A DNA stretch of 64,000 nucleotides from Salipiger sp. H15 (GTDB lineage: Bacteria; Pseudomonadota; Alphaproteobacteria; Rhodobacterales; Rhodobacteraceae), in contig NZ_CP123390.1 in assembly GCF_040409955.1 (NCBI RefSeq), forward strand, positions 62,001-126,000, written 5' to 3'. The position numbers and the translations under genes are program-made. Shown one piece after another: positions 61,298 to 64,000 of the stretch. The notes under the pieces were generated by a model that saw only the letters and a program-made list of their open reading frames with translations, searched no databases and was not told the origin of the DNA. Every line of letters begins with the position of its first letter. Position 1 is the stretch's first letter.

Positions 61298-62416
61298 CTA
61301 GAGCGCCAACTGGTGGACGATGCGAACAAGATCGCTCTGGCGCCGTGACCCTGTCTTGCTTAGAACCTTTAGCAGATGAGTCCGGACTGTACTGACCGCA
61401 CAATCTCGTACTTCTGCTACTTCTTCAATGGAACTGCCTTGGGCGAGATGAAGCATTACTTCAGATTCGGTCGGCTTTAATCCAAACACTGCCGATAGGA
61501 TATTGGGGCCGATCATTGGGCGTGCAGACTGCGTTCCAACAAAGACAACAGCCCGGGGACCAATAGGCAGTGATCCGCTCAAATGGCGCTCTACCGGGAG
61601 TATGTGCAAGACAGCACCGGACCGCGGTCCGTGCTCACCCGGCACCCCAATTCCTACAGCAGCAGTCGGTACTGTGCTGCGAATAACCTCGCATATCTTT
61701 GCATGCAGCGCCTTCGTCAGCGCTGTCGAGCCGGCGGAAATCCGGCCTTTTGCCGAACGCAGTAGTCCACCGTGGCGCAAGATTGCTTCGGCGGCATGGT
61801 TGGCAAAATGGATAGTGCCTGCCTCATCGACCAGCATCATCGGCGCGCTCAGCGTGTTCAGCGTGTTCTCGAAGTCCATGAGTTCCACGAGCCTATAGTT
61901 CAGGAGGTCGGAAATCGTGGCCGCCCGCCGAATATGTACCCCAAAGAGCTCCGATAGTTCGCGATCCCGATCTGTGGCCTCGCGGGCCAAGAAGAATGCT
62001 GCCATCGCGAAGCGATTGACATCCTTCATCAGGCAACAGGCGCTTGAATCAACAAGGCCATTCGGCTCCACCCATTCCCTGAAGAAGCGACTACTCTCAA
62101 ACACCCTTCGATCGATGGCATCAATTGAGCAGATAGCCTTATCTACAGTCATCAGGGAAGCATTGTAGAACTCGGGCGGCATGAGAGCACCATAGGTATC
62201 GAGAAAATCTCGGCTTGATCTGCTGTCCCCGTCTGACATGATCTGATTTCGAAGCGTCCGGGTACGTGTGTCGAATACGACAATCCCTGCCGAAATCGCG
62301 TCGCGATATGCCGCGACCGCCGTAAGAGCAATCTCCCAGCGCGTCGAATCCAACGCGGCATCGTAGAGCTCGCCGATCAGAGAGTTCAGTTCCTGCATCG
62401 AATCCATCCCGGACAT
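61298..62416 (-). CDS. LuxR-type regulator with N-terminal sensor domain
   Basis: A 372-residue protein: a GAF/PAS-like sensor region (residues about 1-270; NTLSAPMMLVDEAGTIHFAN is PAS-like) and a C-terminal LuxR helix-turn-helix (FGLKPTESEVMLHLAQGSSI, then RDCAVSTVRTHLLKVLSKTG). No receiver domain, so it probably responds to a small ligand. It lies 232 bases upstream of the LGFP gene in the same direction and may control it. Confidence 0.9.
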   Translation of the reverse strand: MSGMDSMQELNSLIGELYDAALDSTRWEIALTAVAAYRDAISAGIVVFDTRTRTLRNQIMSDGDSRSSRDFLDTYGALMPPEFYNASLMTVDKAICSIDAIDRRVFESSRFFREWVEPNGLVDSSACCLMKDVNRFAMAAFFLAREATDRDRELSELFGVHIRRAATISDLLNYRLVELMDFENTLNTLSAPMMLVDEAGTIHFANHAAEAILRHGGLLRSAKGRISAGSTALTKALHAKICEVIRSTVPTAAVGIGVPGEHGPRSGAVLHILPVERHLSGSLPIGPRAVVFVGTQSARPMIGPNILSAVFGLKPTESEVMLHLAQGSSIEEVAEVRDCAVSTVRTHLLKVLSKTGSRRQSDLVRIVHQLAL

Positions 62417-62759
62417 CGCATTGCTTTGAACTGGCAGTTGGCGACGCAGGCAGCTTCAACGTCCTGGCGTTGCATCTCACACTAACACGTTTCGAATGTG
62501 ACGAGGGATGAATTTACTCGCCCACTCCAGACCACAACCAAGGAAAAGGAACGTTTCGAACTCCTTTCGATGCGCCCCAAGCAGCATGACCGCTTTTACC
62601 CTATGCCGTCGCCAACGGGATATCGCGCTACCGTCCGCTCGCTGCGCATTCCGGCCGGTCCAGGGCGAATCTGCCGTGCGTCCGCTTCCTGCACTGAGCA
62701 GACATGCGGGCAGACCCCACCATCGACTGATCACTAGGCTCCAGACTTGCTCTGATGCT
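62417..62759. other. Intergenic region, no gene recognised
   Basis: Contains the upstream region of the LuxR-type gene; the rest is featureless. Confidence 0.35.
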
Positions 62760-63040
62760 GTAACCGCCCCCCGACGGCATCGATGCGCCCCTTCGCCGAG
62801 CCGATTGATCTTATGATCGTCGACGTGGTCGAGGACATGGTCACTTAGCCTGCGAGTTCACGGGCGCTTCCTGGCGGTCTCGATCACGTCATCGCCCGAG
62901 CGCGGTTTCTGCCACCGCTACTAAGGCCTGCGAAATCCCACTTGCGGCGCCCGAGCCCGATGAAACGCAATTCGCGTTCGGCGGGACACTTGTCGATGCT
63001 GATACGTCCGCCATCGAGGTAGAGCTCGAAGGAGGTCGGA
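62760..63040 (-). mobile_element. IS66 transposase relic (C-terminal end of TnpC)
   Basis: The minus strand reads ELYLDGGRISIDKCPAEREL, RFIGLGRRKWDFAG, then after a frame break IETARKRP, DHVLDHVDDHKINRL. This is the end of an IS66 TnpC (LDDGRI-x-x-x-NNAAERALR, GRKSWLFAG, IETAKLNGV) in a degenerate form unrelated in detail to the intact element at 21.6 kb. Confidence 0.7.
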
Positions 63041-63158
63041 ATCCTTCGGAAGAAATTCAGGGTTTGTTCAGGACTTCGTCACGCTGGTTGCTCAATCTTG
63101 CATTCAAGGTGCGGAGCTCTTGTCCGCGCTGCCCCCTTGCCGAATTGGGAGTTATCGG

Positions 63159-63485
63159 ATGTCACGACCGTTCCTTTGCACTGCTTCAGCAATCCTGCTT
63201 TCAACGGCATCATTGTGTGGACTGCCGTCGTACAGCGCAAATGCTGACGCAACCTTCGATTTCGCATCAACTACCCAATATCGAATGATAGAACTTTTGG
63301 TTTTGGCCTGCCAAACGGCGACCTGCCGAGAGGTATCGCTGCTATATGACGCCTACGAAGTGTCATTGATGACCTGCATGGTCATGGGTCAGCACGAAGC
63401 GGCACGGTGGCAATCCATCAACCCGACGTGGCAGATCAGAAGATGGTCCTGTCGTTTTGCTCAGACCGATAAGCAGGCGGCATGA
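63159..63485 (+). CDS. Small secreted protein, 108 residues
   Basis: GGGAG precedes ATG 63159. A signal peptide (FLCTASAILLSTASLCGLPS) is followed by a compact domain with paired Cys (LACQTATCREVSLLYDAYEV) and a conserved-looking tail (GQHEAARWQSINPTWQIRRW). No family recognised; Cys pairing suggests disulfides in the periplasm. Confidence 0.65.
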   Translation: MSRPFLCTASAILLSTASLCGLPSYSANADATFDFASTTQYRMIELLVLACQTATCREVSLLYDAYEVSLMTCMVMGQHEAARWQSINPTWQIRRWSCRFAQTDKQAA

Positions 63486-63593
63486 ACTAAAGTCATGACA
63501 ATCCGCGGCTCTCGTCGCGACCCAAGCGAGCGACCTATTGCCACCACTAAGGCACGCTGCTCGCCGCTTCCCCACGGGCGTGACAGCTTGGAG

Positions 63594-64000
63594 TTACGGC
63601 GGTAGACCTGCCTGGCGCAAGCCTTCGAGAATACGGTCCATCTGGCCCGAGTATCGGAAAAGACTCTGCTCGCCAAATTTACTCACAGTGAGGTTCGGAA
63701 CCAGCCTGAGCAGCTCGGCGACGACCCTCTTGGCTTCTTCGGTCCGACCCGACAGGGCCAATGCTGCGGCCAATGCTCTATGGGTCGGGCTGAAGTCCGG
63801 ATGATGTTGCAGGGCAGCCCGGCCCGCGGCAATGGCAGAAGACATGTCGCCATTCAGCAAATGCCCAAAGGCCATGCCCGCCTGCAGTCTGAACAATTCT
63901 GGATCGCGTGGGCTAAGCTTCAGCGCGGTTTGGAACATACTGATCGCCTCGGTCGCACGTCCGAGATAGCCGAGAACCCAGCCTGCGAATACATAGGCAC
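63594..64000 (-). CDS. TPR protein, C-terminal part (probable third SARP/TPR regulator)
   Basis: The frame is open to the right edge, so only the last 135 or so residues are visible: tetratricopeptide repeats (GYLGRATEAISMFQTALKLS, GDMSSAIAAGRAALQHHPDF, GRTEEAKRVVAELLRLVPNL) and the tail MDRILEGLRQAGLP. This ending is typical of the adenylate-cyclase-like TPR regulators seen twice elsewhere in the window. The N-terminal domains lie outside. Confidence 0.8.
   Translation of the reverse strand, partial: AYVFAGWVLGYLGRATEAISMFQTALKLSPRDPELFRLQAGMAFGHLLNGDMSSAIAAGRAALQHHPDFSPTHRALAAALALSGRTEEAKRVVAELLRLVPNLTVSKFGEQSLFRYSGQMDRILEGLRQAGLPP

Noticed and set aside
1..64000. tRNA, rRNA, riboswitch or CRISPR array
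   Set aside because: None was recognised on either strand; a tRNAscan or Rfam search would settle it.

Overview
The window reads as part of a large, GC-rich repABC megaplasmid (or chromid) of an alphaproteobacterium, most likely a member of the Rhodobacterales/Rhodobacteraceae. The reasons are a repA-repB-repC locus with its antisense-RNA intergenic region, DUF982 and small roseobacter-type hypothetical genes, and a mosaic of short catabolic operons separated by insertion sequences (IS30, IS66, IS110, IS3 debris) and decayed genes. No rRNA, tRNA or CRISPR array was seen.

Layout. 1-3.9 kb: replication and partition module: repA (5' end outside the window), repB, counter-transcribed RNA, repC, and four copies of a 16-bp palindrome that is the likely parS site. 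3.9-7.6 kb: gene-poor debris, including a doubly frameshifted membrane protein gene. 7.6-14.9 kb: a LysR regulator divergent from an apparently single operon: NMT1/THI5-type ABC importer, GlcD-like FAD oxidase, cytosine-deaminase-like amidohydrolase, [2Fe-2S] ferredoxin and GlcG/HbpS-like protein. This looks like uptake and breakdown of an unidentified small, probably nitrogen-containing cyclic compound. 15.0-19.1 kb: pirin, small GNAT, carboxylesterase and two-domain glyoxalase/dioxygenase genes with a divergent LysR, resembling quinone or electrophile stress operons. 19.5-24.2 kb: an intact IS30 next to a second IS30 split by an IS66 element, with an 8-bp target duplication still readable.

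24.4-31.6 kb: small genes, wrbA, then a large LAL-type LuxR regulator facing a locus in which one leader of about 130-150 bp occurs three times, in front of a PACE-type efflux protein, a DUF4242 protein and a broken PACE copy. 32-41.5 kb: MFS transporter, DUF982 protein, cold-shock protein with a translationally coupled small gene, a five-gene block with two transglutaminase-like proteins, a Crp/Fnr regulator and small proteins. 42.4-43.8 and 50.8-52.2 kb: two closely related IS110-family elements (IS1111-like layout, candidate bridge RNAs at the 3' end). Between them: zinc-type dehydrogenase, DJ-1/PfpI protein, LysR, ParB-like small protein, secreted cupin and a large SARP/TPR regulator. 52.5-64 kb: decayed DUF1398 gene, TetR-cupin operon, a second SARP/TPR regulator divergent from a secreted HExxH protein, Tat-type esterase, DUF2726 protein, LysE and IS66 relics, LGFP-repeat protein, LuxR-type regulator, a small secreted protein and the C-terminus of a third TPR regulator cut by the window end.

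Taken together the accessory genes lean toward uptake and oxidation of small organics and protection from quinones, aldehydes and toxic cations, each under its own local regulator. All functional calls come from reading the translated sequence; no database search was possible.
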